Of a stretch of DNA of 64,000 nt, positions 1 to 8,527 are shown one piece after another. The stretch's first letter is position 1, and every line of letters begins with the position of its first letter. The notes beneath the pieces were generated by a model that saw nothing but the letters and a program-made list of their open reading frames with translations, did not search any database and had not been told where the DNA came from. The translations under genes were made by a program, and so were the position numbers. The DNA is from Cellulophaga sp. BC115SP (GTDB lineage: Bacteria > Bacteroidota > Bacteroidia > Cytophagales > Spirosomataceae): NCBI RefSeq assembly GCF_009905545.1, contig NZ_JAAALB010000024.1, positions 1-64,000 of the forward strand. The letters are read 5' to 3'.

Positions 1-145
1 GCAAAATTATATCTTGTACTTTTGAATATCACAAAATATAATTCGCAATAAGAAGAATTTAGGCATTTATGCAGATAGTATTTTTTACTTAAAACTGACG
101 AATGCAACCAAACAGGTTAAATTTTAAATCTTTTTTGAAATTTTT

Positions 146-178
146 TTTGTATTTTTCTTATAAACTAGTTTATATTTG
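146..178 (+). promoter_or_regulatory. Predicted glnII promoter
   Basis: A TTTG (146-149), a 21-bp spacer and TATATTTG (171-178) match the Bacteroidota sigma-A consensus (TTTG, about 19-21 bp, TAnnTTTG). The start codon lies about 50 bp downstream. The palindrome AAACTAGTTT (163-172) overlaps the -7 box and could be a regulator site. The rest of bases 1-230 is AT-rich with no gene visible. Confidence 0.6.
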
Positions 179-230
179 TACCAAGAATTACGAAATAATT
201 AACCAATCAATAAAAATCAGTTAAATTATC

Positions 231-1244
231 ATGGCAAAATCAAAACTTGAGTATATCTGGTTAGATGGATACAAACCAACTCAGAGTCTACGTAGCAAAA
301 CTAAAATTGAAAACAATTTTAGTGGAAAATTAGAAGACTGCGATATGTGGTCATTCGACGGTTCATCAACTGAGCAAGCCCCTGGTGGTTCATCTGACTG
401 TTTATTGAAACCTGTATATATTTGTGCTGACCCTGCTCGTAGAGATGCGTACTTGGTTATGTGCGAAGTTTTGAACGCTGACGGTACTCCACACGAATCT
501 AACGGTCGTGCAACTATCGAAGACGATGACAACGATTTCTGGTTCGGTTTTGAACAAGAATATTTCTTGTGGAACTTAGAAACTGATAAACCTCTTGGCT
601 TCCCAGCTAACGGTTACCCAGCTCCACAAGGTCCATACTACTGTTCAGTAGGTGCTAAAAATGCTTACGGTCGTGATATCGTTGAAGAGCACTTAGACAT
701 CTGTTTGGACGCTGGTTTGAACGTTGAAGGTATCAACGCTGAAGTTGCTGCTGGTCAATGGGAATTCCAAATTTTTGCTAAAGGTGCAAAAGAAGCTGGT
801 GACCAAATTTGGGTTGCTCGTTACTTGTTGGAAAGATTAGGTGAAAAATATAACGTAGCTATCAACTGGCACTGTAAGCCTCTAGGCGCAACAGATTGGA
901 ACGGTTCAGGTATGCACGCTAACTTCTCTAACACTGTATTGCGTACATGCGGTAGCAAAGAAACTTACGAAGTTATTTGCGAATCATTCCGTCCTTACGT
1001 TGCAGAACACATCGCTGTATATGGCGCTGACAACCACTTGCGTTTGACAGGTAAGCACGAAACTCAGTCAATCGACCAATTCTCATTTGGTGTATCTGAC
1101 CGTGGTGCTTCTATCCGTATCCCAATCGCTGCAGTTGAAAAAGGTTGGAAAGGCTGGTTGGAAGACCGTCGTCCAAACTCTGCTGCTGATCCATACAAAG
1201 TGGCAGCTCGTATCATCAAAACTGTTAAAACTGCTAATGTTTAA
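231..1244 (+). CDS. glnII: Glutamine synthetase, type II (GSII)
   Basis: Cytoplasmic enzyme making glutamine from glutamate, ammonia and ATP. At 337 aa it has the short eukaryotic-type GSII length rather than the ~470 or ~730 aa of GSI and GSIII. Visible family motifs are WSFDGSST (40-47) of the beta-grasp domain, FGFEQEY (105-111) and GINAEVAAGQWEFQ (167-180) with metal and substrate glutamates, RGASIRIP (291-298), and EDRRPNSAADPY (311-322) near the C-terminus. It is monocistronic, with a good promoter upstream and a strong terminator downstream. The ammonium transporter operon lies 6 kb away, so this end of the window is concerned with nitrogen assimilation. The ATG start fits the family N-terminus. 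Confidence 0.95.
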   Translation: MAKSKLEYIWLDGYKPTQSLRSKTKIENNFSGKLEDCDMWSFDGSSTEQAPGGSSDCLLKPVYICADPARRDAYLVMCEVLNADGTPHESNGRATIEDDDNDFWFGFEQEYFLWNLETDKPLGFPANGYPAPQGPYYCSVGAKNAYGRDIVEEHLDICLDAGLNVEGINAEVAAGQWEFQIFAKGAKEAGDQIWVARYLLERLGEKYNVAINWHCKPLGATDWNGSGMHANFSNTVLRTCGSKETYEVICESFRPYVAEHIAVYGADNHLRLTGKHETQSIDQFSFGVSDRGASIRIPIAAVEKGWKGWLEDRRPNSAADPYKVAARIIKTVKTANV

Positions 1245-1263
1245 TCAGCATTATGATATATCT

Positions 1264-1290
1264 AAAGCCCACCCAAAAGGTGGGCTTTTT
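1264..1290 (+). terminator. Rho-independent terminator of glnII
   Basis: Perfect 10-bp stem AAAGCCCACC / GGTGGGCTTT with a 5-nt loop, followed by T residues, 20 bp after the glnII stop codon. Confidence 0.9.
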
Positions 1291-1328
1291 TATTTGCTCA
1301 CACTTCCAAAATATTTATAAAATGGACG

Positions 1329-1336
1329 TACCTTTG
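1329..1336 (+). promoter_or_regulatory. -7 box TACCTTTG before the sulfatase gene
   Basis: Exact match to TAnnTTTG, 18 bp before the GTG start at 1355. No TTTG at the usual -33 distance was seen. Confidence 0.5.
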
Positions 1337-1354
1337 CGGAAAAATTTATAGGCC

Positions 1355-3190
1355 GTGTTAGATAGATTGTACTTTTTAATGAGATATTACCTTTATTGGA
1401 TTATCTACTTTATCATCAGCAAAGAAGTTTTCGTTCTTTATCATTTCAATAAATTCCATGCACTGGATAGCTTGACTCAACTAAAAATCTTTGTAGTTGG
1501 TCTTCGCTTAGATGCCTCATTTGCTGCTTACCTCAGTATTTTACCCTTTACCTTATTAGCATTTTCGATCAATCCCAAAATTCAAAAACCTGTTTTGAGT
1601 TTTGTCAAATACTTTACCTATTTATGTGTCATCATTTGTACCTTGATTGTTACCATAGATTTGGAACTTTATCGTGCATGGGGGTTCAGGATAGATGCAA
1701 CTCCTTTGATGTATTTGAGCAATCCTGATGAGATGATGGCTTCGGCAGGGGCTTCGCCGATTGGATTGTTAATTTTTATTTGGGTAGTGATTAGTATCAT
1801 TTCCATTTTTGCCTTTCATTTTCTTTTTCAAAAATTACGATTTGAAAAACTTCCATGGCTCAACTTCCCAATTGTGCTTTTTTTTGCGGCGGCTTTAATC
1901 ATTCCAATTCGAGGAGGACTTCAATTAGCACCTATCAATCAAAGTGCAGTATATTTCTCTAATAAGCTATTTGCGAATCATGCTGCCATTAATCCCCTTT
2001 GGAATTTTGCAGATTCTTGGTTTAATAAAACAACCGACAAAGGAAACCCTTATCAATATTTATCTGTAAAAGAGGCTGAACATGAGGTATCTTCTACCTT
2101 ACAAAATAATTCGCCAACGACTGAATATGTCATAGATACCACGATTACAAAACCCAATGTTTTAATCATTACATGGGAAAGTCTTACGGCAAAAGTATTT
2201 GATAAAACTGGCGGATTGAAAGGTGTTTTGCCAGAATTAGGTAAAATTGCTGATGAAGGTATCCTTTTCAGGAACTGTTTTGCCAGTGGTGACCGTTCAG
2301 ATAAAGGATTGATTGCCATTTTAAGCGCATTTCCAGCACAACCAACTGCAAGTGTCATGACTATGCCAAAGAAAACGGCACATTTGCCGATTCTAAGTCA
2401 GGATTTCAAAAAACAGGGATACCGTACTGCATGGTATTATGGTGGCGAGCCAGAATTTGCCAATATTAAATCTTATATGTTGGCGGGCGAATTTGACCAG
2501 TTGATTACCAAAGAGAACTTTGACCCAAAGGATATGAACTCCAAATGGGGTGCTCACGACCATGTAGTCTTTAATCGTCTATTACATGATTTGAATGGGC
2601 AAAAAGAACCATTTTTTGTCAATTATTTTACCTTAAGTAGCCACGAACCCTTTGAAGTACCCATGGAAACGGTTTTTAAAGGAGATGATATGAAGGATAA
2701 ATTTATCAATGCTCATCATTATACCGATAAAAGCCTAGGTAAATTTATTGCAGAAGCTAAAAAACAAGACTGGTGGAAAAATACCATCGTCATTATTGTG
2801 GCAGATCATGGACATCCATTACTTAATGACGATAAAAAAATAGACAATTTTCATATTCCAATGATTTGGACTGGTGGAGCATTGAAGGTAAAAGGAAAAG
2901 TAATCGATGCCATTTGTTCTCAAAATGATTTGGTAGCTACTCTCCTAGCGCAACTACGTAAGAGCAATTCAGCTTATCAATGGTCTAAAAATATATTTCA
3001 ACAAAATTATCAACCATCGGCATATTATGTTTTCAATGATGGTTTCGGGTGGGTCGCTCCAAAAGGAAATTTTGCTTTTGACAATCAAGGTAAAAACCTT
3101 ATCGAAACCTCAGGAAAAGTCGATTCAAACCTTGTAAAACAAGGAAAAGCATATCTTCAGCTATCATTTCAAGCATTTTTGAATTTATAG
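1355..3190 (+). CDS. LTA synthase-like sulfatase family membrane protein
   Basis: 611-aa inner-membrane protein with about five N-terminal membrane segments (within residues 10-185) and an extracytoplasmic sulfatase/phosphoglycerol-transferase domain from about 265. The metal and nucleophile motifs are visible: NVLIITWES with E275, GDRSDKG with S315 where most relatives have Thr, and ADHGHP late in the domain. The family includes LtaS, MdoB and PE-transferase-type enzymes. In Gram-negative Bacteroidota the substrate is unknown, probably transfer of a phosphoglycerol or phosphoethanolamine group to an envelope glycan or lipid. The GTG at 1355 is preferred because RLYFLMRYYLYW belongs to the first conserved membrane region; an ATG at 1379 is the alternative. 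Confidence 0.85.
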   Translation: MLDRLYFLMRYYLYWIIYFIISKEVFVLYHFNKFHALDSLTQLKIFVVGLRLDASFAAYLSILPFTLLAFSINPKIQKPVLSFVKYFTYLCVIICTLIVTIDLELYRAWGFRIDATPLMYLSNPDEMMASAGASPIGLLIFIWVVISIISIFAFHFLFQKLRFEKLPWLNFPIVLFFAAALIIPIRGGLQLAPINQSAVYFSNKLFANHAAINPLWNFADSWFNKTTDKGNPYQYLSVKEAEHEVSSTLQNNSPTTEYVIDTTITKPNVLIITWESLTAKVFDKTGGLKGVLPELGKIADEGILFRNCFASGDRSDKGLIAILSAFPAQPTASVMTMPKKTAHLPILSQDFKKQGYRTAWYYGGEPEFANIKSYMLAGEFDQLITKENFDPKDMNSKWGAHDHVVFNRLLHDLNGQKEPFFVNYFTLSSHEPFEVPMETVFKGDDMKDKFINAHHYTDKSLGKFIAEAKKQDWWKNTIVIIVADHGHPLLNDDKKIDNFHIPMIWTGGALKVKGKVIDAICSQNDLVATLLAQLRKSNSAYQWSKNIFQQNYQPSAYYVFNDGFGWVAPKGNFAFDNQGKNLIETSGKVDSNLVKQGKAYLQLSFQAFLNL

Positions 3191-3193
3191 CTG

Positions 3194-3201
3194 TAACTTT
3201 G
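3194..3201 (+). promoter_or_regulatory. -7 box TAACTTTG before mtaB
   Basis: Exact TAnnTTTG match just after the preceding stop codon and 25 bp before the mtaB ATG. A TTG triplet at 3199 that would extend the reading frame lies inside this box, which argues against its use as a start. Confidence 0.55.
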
Positions 3202-3225
3202 CCAAATAGATTTCTAAAAAGATTT

Positions 3226-4581
3226 ATGCAAAACACTGAGAATCATACGGATAAAAAGAAAGTAGCCTTTTATACCTTAGGCTGTAAATTGAACTATTCG
3301 GAGACGTCAACGATTTCCCGAATGTTTGAATCAAAAGGGTATGAAAAAGTAGAGTTCAATCAAAAACCCGATATATTTATCATCAATACTTGTTCGGTTA
3401 CTGAAAATGCCGACAAGAAATGTAAGAAAATTGTCAAGGAAGCCAACAAAATCAACCCTGATGGCTACGTGACTATTATTGGTTGTTACGCGCAATTGAA
3501 GCCTCAAGAAATCGCGGATATTGAAGGAGTTGATGCTGTTTTGGGTGCAGCTGAAAAGTTTCAATTGATTGATTTATTGGATGGTTTTGTCAAAGAACCA
3601 AGCGGACAAAAAGCTAAGGTTTATAATCAAAATATCGAAGAGGCTATTGATTATCATACCTCTTATTCTTTGAATGACCGTACTCGTACCTTCTTGAAAG
3701 TACAAGATGGCTGTGATTATCCATGTGCTTATTGTACCATTCCCTTGGCACGTGGAGCCAGTCGTTCAGACAGTATTGCTAATGTGGTAAAGGCAGCGCA
3801 AGAAATTGCAGCAAGCGGAGTGAAAGAAATTGTATTGACAGGTGTAAACATCGGAGATTTTGGTTTGCGCAATGGTAATAGAGAAGAAACCTTCTTCGAT
3901 TTGGTCAAAGCATTAGACGAAGTAGAGGGAATCAACCGCTTTAGAATCTCGTCTATCGAACCAAACTTGTTGACGGATGAAATTATCGCATTCGTAGCGC
4001 AGTCAAAACGCTTTGTTCCGCACTTTCATATACCATTACAATCGGGATCAAACAAAGTATTGGGCTTGATGCGTCGTCGATACAAAAGAGAACTGTACGT
4101 TGATAGAGTTCAAAAAATCAAAGAACTCATGCCAGACTGTTGTATTGGTGTCGATGTCATTGTAGGTCACCCAGGTGAAACAGAGGAAGAGTTTTTGGAA
4201 ACCTATAACTTCTTGAACGAACTTCCGATTAGTTATTTGCACGTATTTACCTATTCTGAGCGTGAAAACACTACCGCTTTGACCATAAAACCTGTAGTTC
4301 CACAAAGCAAACGTGCTGAACGTTCGAAAATGTTACATATATTATCAGACAAAAAACGTCGATATTTTTATGAGCAACAATTAGGAAAAAGCTTTGAAGT
4401 ACTATTTGAAGAAGATGTAGAAGATGGACAAATGCAAGGCTTTACCGAGAATTATGTTCGGGTGACAGCCAAGTACGACCCACTCTTAATCAATGAAACT
4501 AAGCAAGTTGCCTTGGTAAGCATTAATGAAAAAATGCTAGTAGAGGTTCAAGAAGCGGAAGTATTATTCGAAAGTCATTAA
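3226..4581 (+). CDS. mtaB: tRNA t6A37 methylthiotransferase MtaB
   Basis: Radical-SAM enzyme that converts t6A37 to ms2t6A37 in ANN-decoding tRNAs. The MTTase N-terminal [4Fe-4S] ligands are C20 (TLGCKLNYSE, the MtaB-type signature rather than MiaB or RimO), C56 (NTCSVT) and C87 (IIGCYAQ). The radical-SAM cluster ligands are C163, C167 and C170 in CDYPCAYC. A TRAM-like tail follows about residue 385. The 451 aa length from the ATG at 3226 is normal. An upstream TTG at 3199 is rejected because it falls within the predicted promoter. It converges with a minus-strand gene through a shared bidirectional terminator. Confidence 0.93.
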   Translation: MQNTENHTDKKKVAFYTLGCKLNYSETSTISRMFESKGYEKVEFNQKPDIFIINTCSVTENADKKCKKIVKEANKINPDGYVTIIGCYAQLKPQEIADIEGVDAVLGAAEKFQLIDLLDGFVKEPSGQKAKVYNQNIEEAIDYHTSYSLNDRTRTFLKVQDGCDYPCAYCTIPLARGASRSDSIANVVKAAQEIAASGVKEIVLTGVNIGDFGLRNGNREETFFDLVKALDEVEGINRFRISSIEPNLLTDEIIAFVAQSKRFVPHFHIPLQSGSNKVLGLMRRRYKRELYVDRVQKIKELMPDCCIGVDVIVGHPGETEEEFLETYNFLNELPISYLHVFTYSERENTTALTIKPVVPQSKRAERSKMLHILSDKKRRYFYEQQLGKSFEVLFEEDVEDGQMQGFTENYVRVTAKYDPLLINETKQVALVSINEKMLVEVQEAEVLFESH

Positions 4582-4618
4582 AACAAAAAAGGCTGTTCAG
4601 AGTTGAGCAGCCTTTTCT
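4580..4618. repeat. 39-bp terminator direct repeat, copy 1
   Basis: Bidirectional hairpin: a 12-bp stem with one G-U pair (AAAAGGCTGTTC / GAGCAGCCTTTT) and an AGAGTT loop, with A- and T-tracts on both sides. It terminates mtaB and, read the other way, the 388-aa minus-strand gene. All 39 bases are identical to 5853-5891. Confidence 0.9.
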
Positions 4619-4623
4619 ATTCT

Positions 4624-5790
4624 TTAAATCTTTTTAAGCAAAGAATTCAAAATATCTTTTAACATGTCCATTTCAGGTTGTTGAGTTGATGAATGCTGAG
4701 AAGTTTCAACATTAAGCTTTGTTTCGTTAATAAAGTTTGACAAAACTAGTTTTCTTTCCTCAGGGTTTGATTCAGCACATTTCATAGCTATATAAAACTT
4801 TCTAACATCCATTTCTCTTGCCTCGTCCTTAAGCATTTCATTCAAATGAAACTGATATAGATTTCTGAAATATCGCAAAATTGCAATGAAAAAACTTATA
4901 ATAAGAATTCCGATAATTGAGCGTTTTATCAATTCACTAACTTGAGACCTTTCGGAATTCAACTTTAAACTAATTTGCTCCAAAATGACTCGTATCTTAT
5001 TCTTTTCAGAATCAGTGGCTAGAGCATTAATTCTCATCACTTTTTGATAATTCTCAATTCCATTATCAATACGAATAAGCACTTCTGAAAACGCTTGCTT
5101 ATTATCAAATTCTTTATGTAGTAGGGTTTTAAGTTCAAGTAGACTTCGATTTGCTTCAAATTTTAATTTAATAGCTTGAATCGCGACTGAGTCTCTAGTA
5201 TTTATTTCCGTTTTTTGTTCAGAACCACCAAAATTTAGAAGCTTATCTCTATTTTTTTCATTTAAAACTGCTTTTAGCTCACTAAAAATTTCAAAATTAT
5301 TTAATGATTCAAATCTATCGCTAACATCATCAATTTTGGCTAATTGATCTGTTTTATTAAACTCAAGAGCTATCTGTTTAAGCTCTTGAATCTCCTTATT
5401 TATTCCTATTGAAGAATCTATTAATAGTATATAACTAAATACTAAACTAACAGCTATAAAAAAAAAGGTTAAAGATATTGTTGCAATCAGGAAACCATTT
5501 GCAGTTCTCCTGTTCCTTGCGGATTTCTTCTCTAAAAGTTCAAGTATAAAAGGAATGTAATCGAAGCCATATTTTTCATCACTTTTACCTCGTGGTAAAG
5601 CTTGTGATAATGCTGTATAATAACTTTTAGAATCAAAAACCTCCTTTAGAATTCTAATATGAAATCTTTTCTTAGCCTCCTCTGCCTCAGTTTGGGAACT
5701 TGTTTTTTTTGAAAAAAATATCCAAACATAGAATAAAAATACTACTAGGATACTCCCAAGAAATGAATAAATAAGAAAGTCTTCAGTCAT
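4624..5790 (-). CDS. Uncharacterised three-segment membrane protein
   Basis: 388 aa, family not recognised. Three hydrophobic segments are visible: 6-26, 100-124 and 290-308. Between the last two lies a ~165-residue polar region rich in Leu, Glu, Lys and Asn with helical or coiled-coil character (about 130-285). A ~75-residue charged C-terminal tail follows. There is no signal peptide cleavage site and no enzymatic motif. The gene lies exactly between two identical 39-bp copies of the mtaB terminator, so it looks like a recent one-gene insertion. It is AT-rich even for this window. It could be a membrane sensor or an effector of an accessory system; no function can be assigned. Confidence 0.7.
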   Translation of the reverse strand: MTEDFLIYSFLGSILVVFLFYVWIFFSKKTSSQTEAEEAKKRFHIRILKEVFDSKSYYTALSQALPRGKSDEKYGFDYIPFILELLEKKSARNRRTANGFLIATISLTFFFIAVSLVFSYILLIDSSIGINKEIQELKQIALEFNKTDQLAKIDDVSDRFESLNNFEIFSELKAVLNEKNRDKLLNFGGSEQKTEINTRDSVAIQAIKLKFEANRSLLELKTLLHKEFDNKQAFSEVLIRIDNGIENYQKVMRINALATDSEKNKIRVILEQISLKLNSERSQVSELIKRSIIGILIISFFIAILRYFRNLYQFHLNEMLKDEAREMDVRKFYIAMKCAESNPEERKLVLSNFINETKLNVETSQHSSTQQPEMDMLKDILNSLLKKI

Positions 5791-5824
5791 AAATTTAAAT
5801 AAAAATAAAACTATTAATTTTATT

Positions 5825-5855
5825 TAAAAGTAAGAAAATCTTAGATAAATACAAA
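5825..5855 (-). promoter_or_regulatory. Possible promoter of the inserted membrane-protein gene
   Basis: On the minus strand TTTG (5855-5852), 19 bp, then TACTTTTA (5832-5825), one mismatch from TAnnTTTG. The TTTG would be supplied by the end of the duplicated terminator repeat. Confidence 0.35.
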
Positions 5856-5891
5856 ACAAAAAAGGCTGTTCAGAGTTGAGCAGCCTTTTCT
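5853..5891. repeat. 39-bp terminator direct repeat, copy 2
   Basis: Identical to 4580-4618, offset 1273 bp. No plus-strand gene lies before it, so as a plus-strand terminator it is orphaned. Deleting one copy plus the intervening gene would restore a simple convergent mtaB / exonuclease arrangement. Confidence 0.9.
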
Positions 5892-5905
5892 TATAACAAA
5901 ACAAA

Positions 5906-5929
5906 ACCACAAGAAACCAAACTTGTGGT
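5906..5929 (-). terminator. Terminator downstream of the exonuclease gene
   Basis: 8-bp stem ACCACAAG / CTTGTGGT, followed on the minus strand by TTTGTTTT. A near copy, with the same stem and flanking AACAAA, ends the amt gene at 7068-7090. Confidence 0.65.
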
Positions 5930-6028
5930 CTGCAAAGATAATTAATATTCTTAGAATAATACTAACAATAAGCGAATTTTCTCCAAATTGTTCAATTACC
6001 CATTCTATCCTTCATATTCAGTAGATTA

Positions 6029-6619
6029 TCAAGGGTTTCCACCTTTAGGAAATTTTCTTTTCTTGTAAAACCTTGGGCGCGAAGGCGTATAGGAAGCCAT
6101 AATCTCATATACATCATTCGTTCCAATTTCTTCAGCCATTCTTAATAACAATAATGCGCTTACCTCTGCATCTTCCATCGCATTATGGTGGTTAAAACGG
6201 TGGTTGAGTTTGTTTGTTGCGAGTGTATTCAAGCCATAGCCAGGTTCTTCTTTCCAAATCTTTTTCGACAACTCCAGCGAACACAAAGAGGCATATCGAA
6301 TTGGCGGAATACCATATAATTCTAGAACAGTACTTAAAACTCCAAAATCAAATTTCCCATTATGAGCCACTAAAGTAGTATTTTCGAGATAGGGCTTAAT
6401 TTCTGGCCATACTTGATCGAAGGTTGGTTGCTCTTCCAACAATTCTGCCGACAAACCATGCACACGGAATTGATAGTACCCCACCTCAAACGGTTCGGGA
6501 CGAATCAACCATTCTTTTCTCTCAGTAATCACGCCATTTTCGACTTTGACTGCACCCAAAGCACACGCACTACTTTTACTATTATTGGCAGTTTCAAAAT
6601 CTATTGCTGTAAAATTCAT
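6029..6619 (-). CDS. DEDDh 3'-5' exonuclease, DnaQ-like
   Basis: 196-aa protein resembling the proofreading domain of DNA polymerase III epsilon. Exo I is IDFET with D7 and E9, Exo II lies in VAHNGKFDFGVL, and Exo III is HNAMEDAEVSALLL with the catalytic His and Asp. It probably degrades single-stranded DNA or RNA ends; whether it serves replication, as a proofreading subunit, or repair cannot be told, because the closest families are annotated only as 3'-5' exonuclease. The ATG at 6619 places M1 directly before the first strand; the frame stays open upstream to another ATG at 6667, but that extension (starting LLWKRLSRC) is outside the fold. Its C-terminus is basic and Pro-rich. Confidence 0.85.
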   Translation of the reverse strand: MNFTAIDFETANNSKSSACALGAVKVENGVITERKEWLIRPEPFEVGYYQFRVHGLSAELLEEQPTFDQVWPEIKPYLENTTLVAHNGKFDFGVLSTVLELYGIPPIRYASLCSLELSKKIWKEEPGYGLNTLATNKLNHRFNHHNAMEDAEVSALLLLRMAEEIGTNDVYEIMASYTPSRPRFYKKRKFPKGGNP

Positions 6620-6951
6620 ACTAATAACATCTTCATCACATCGGCTCAAACGCTTCCATAAAAGCAAAATCTGTAAACCAAATTCATCGAATATAAAATA
6701 AGTTTCTGTTCTCTATATCTGCAAATATCGGAAAAAAGGAGCGAAAATGGTAGAAAAATTGAATAATCAACCAACCAGCGAGCCAAAGTAAATGAATCGA
6801 TTAGTAGGATTGCTTAGAGACATCCAAAACCTACAACCAATACATACATTCACATACCAACCGTTCACGTTTTTGGTCTTTACGAGGGTTGGTTCTGATA
6901 GTAAATGGCTTTGAAAATTTGAGTCCTTTTCCATTCTTTTTTTTAACTGCA
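6620..6951. other. Intergenic region upstream of the exonuclease gene
   Basis: About 330 bp without a convincing gene. A 67-codon minus-strand frame (6767-6970) shows no recognisable features and was not called. The stretch lies between the exonuclease start and an 11-bp repeat array. Confidence 0.5.
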
Positions 6952-6995
6952 ACTGACACTTTACTGACATTTTACTGACACTTTAGTGACAATTC
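6952..6995. repeat. Four 11-bp direct repeats, ACTGACAcTTT type
   Basis: Units start at 6952, 6963, 6974 and 6985 with exact 11-bp spacing: ACTGACACTTT, ACTGACATTTT, ACTGACACTTT, AGTGACAATTC. One unit per helical turn would place every copy on the same DNA face, as in a cooperative protein-binding array. No gene or origin feature explains it. Confidence 0.8.
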
Positions 6996-7020
6996 GAAAA
7001 TGTGGTGGTGTATATAACAA

Positions 7021-7056
7021 CAAAATGCCCTCTGACATAGTCTGAGGGCATTTTTT
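7021..7056 (+). terminator. Strong hairpin terminator with no plus-strand gene before it
   Basis: An 11-bp stem (AAAATGCCCTC / GAGGGCATTTT), then one T-T mismatch, three more pairs and an ATA loop, with six T residues on the plus strand. The nearest protein genes on both sides are on the minus strand. It may end a small RNA, be a relic of a lost convergent gene, or back up amt termination. Confidence 0.75.
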
Positions 7057-7067
7057 CTGAAACAAAA

Positions 7068-7090
7068 CCACAAGAACCATTACTTGTGGT
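7068..7090 (-). terminator. Terminator of amt
   Basis: Stem ACCACAAG / CTTGTGGT followed on the minus strand by TTTGTTTC, 23 bp beyond the amt stop codon. Near copy of 5906-5929. Confidence 0.65.
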
Positions 7091-7112
7091 CATGCTTGTA
7101 TAGTTATTAATC

Positions 7113-8450
7113 CTAAACTTCTACTAAAGATTCGTCGTGTTGTGAGATATCCAAACCAACTCTTTCTTCTTCTTCTGTTACACGCAATGGAATAATTTTG
7201 TCTGTGATGAACAACAATGCGTAAGATGCTAAGAAAGCGAATGCTGATACTACAACCAATGCAACGATGTGTTTGATGAACAATGAAGCGTCGCCACCGA
7301 TGAATAAACCTTCTTCAGCTACAGCTCCGTTGATTGCTTTTGAAGCGAACAAACCTGTCAACAACATACCCATCATACCACCTGTACCATGGCAAGGGAA
7401 TACATCTAATGTATCATCCAATTTAGAATTAGCTCTCCAGTGTGCAGCGATGTTTGAGACGATTGCCGAAACTGTACCGATGAAGATAGCCGCTGGAACT
7501 GAAACGAAACCAGATGCTGGCGTGATTGCTACTAGACCAACTACTGCACCGATTGAGAAACCTAATGCTGATACTTTACGACCACGAGTTACATCAAATA
7601 ATACCCAAGATAAACCTGCTGAAGCTGCTGCTACGTGTGTTGTTGCGAAAGCTGAAACTGCTAAAGCACCTGCACCTACTGCCGAACCAGCGTTGAAACC
7701 AAACCAACCGAACCATAATAAACCTGTACCTAACAATACGTAAGGGATGTTTGCTGGAGGAAGAATATTTGCCTCTACGTGTGATTTACGACGTTTCAAA
7801 TAAATAGCACCTGCTAAAGCTGCCCAACCGGCTGACATGTGTACTACAGTACCACCTGCGAAGTCAAGAACACCATATTTGAACAACCAACCATCTGGGT
7901 GCCATGTCCAGTGAGCTAATGGAGCATATACTACCACACAGAACAATACCATGAACAATACAAAAGCACGGAAGTTGATACGTTCAGCCAAAGCACCTGA
8001 AATCAAAGCTGGAGTGATTACAGCGAACTTCATTTGGAAAAATGCAAACAAAGCAAACGGAATCGTTGGAGCTAATGACCAAGGTTTGCCATCAAATACA
8101 CCTTTGAAGAAAGCATATTCGAATGGGTTTCCAATAAGACCATTGATTGAGCTACCAAAAGCTAATGAGAAACCGAAAATTACCCAAATCAATGTAATTA
8201 CGCCCATCGCAATGAATGATTGCAACATTGTTGAGATTACGTTTTTGTGGTTAACCATACCACCATAGAAGTAAGCCAAACCTGGGGTCATTAATAATAC
8301 AAGACCTGCAGATACTAACATCCATGCGATGTCACCAGTGTCAAGACCTTCTGTTACAGCAGGACCTGGAGTTGGAACACCAAAGGCAGCAAAAAGCGCA
8401 ATTGCCAAGAGGATCAACATTGGGATCCAAGTTGGTTTTTGTTGTGTCAT
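7113..8450 (-). CDS. amt: Ammonium transporter, Amt family
   Basis: 445-aa inner-membrane channel for ammonium. An N-terminal hydrophobic segment (10-26) precedes the family's eleven membrane helices. The pore twin histidines are visible as H204 (GTVVHMSAG) and H354 (FPCHGTGGMMG); the FYGGMV motif (61-66) of the first family helices and the Trp/Phe-rich vestibule are also present. It lies 128 bp downstream of a BBP2 porin on the same strand, probably one operon: the porin would pass small solutes through the outer membrane and Amt through the inner one. No glnK/glnB gene is adjacent, unlike in many bacteria. A hairpin lies between the two genes. Confidence 0.95.
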   Translation of the reverse strand: MTQQKPTWIPMLILLAIALFAAFGVPTPGPAVTEGLDTGDIAWMLVSAGLVLLMTPGLAYFYGGMVNHKNVISTMLQSFIAMGVITLIWVIFGFSLAFGSSINGLIGNPFEYAFFKGVFDGKPWSLAPTIPFALFAFFQMKFAVITPALISGALAERINFRAFVLFMVLFCVVVYAPLAHWTWHPDGWLFKYGVLDFAGGTVVHMSAGWAALAGAIYLKRRKSHVEANILPPANIPYVLLGTGLLWFGWFGFNAGSAVGAGALAVSAFATTHVAAASAGLSWVLFDVTRGRKVSALGFSIGAVVGLVAITPASGFVSVPAAIFIGTVSAIVSNIAAHWRANSKLDDTLDVFPCHGTGGMMGMLLTGLFASKAINGAVAEEGLFIGGDASLFIKHIVALVVVSAFAFLASYALLFITDKIIPLRVTEEEERVGLDISQHDESLVEV

Positions 8451-8527
8451 GATACTAAAAGTTTTAGGGTTTATGGATTTTGTTTTCAGAGAATGTCAAA
8501 CGTTGCCGTCGGACAATTATCTTAAAT

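Noticed and set aside
3199-3225. TTG upstream start for mtaB
   Set aside because: It lies within the -7 promoter box TAACTTTG; ATG at 3226 fits the family N-terminus.
4624-5790. Anti-phage defence gene
   Set aside because: The membrane plus coiled-coil layout would fit many defence effectors, but no domain, partner gene or defence island supports it.
6767-6970. 67-codon minus-strand frame in the gap before the exonuclease gene
   Set aside because: No domain, biased only by the repeat array at its start, no ribosome-binding or promoter signal.
6952-6995. CRISPR-like array
   Set aside because: 11-bp units without spacers and no cas genes; phased binding sites or slippage fit better.
7267-7743. 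Long 158-codon frame antisense to amt
   Set aside because: It mirrors a strongly conserved transporter gene and has no promoter, start context or recognisable domain; typical shadow frame.
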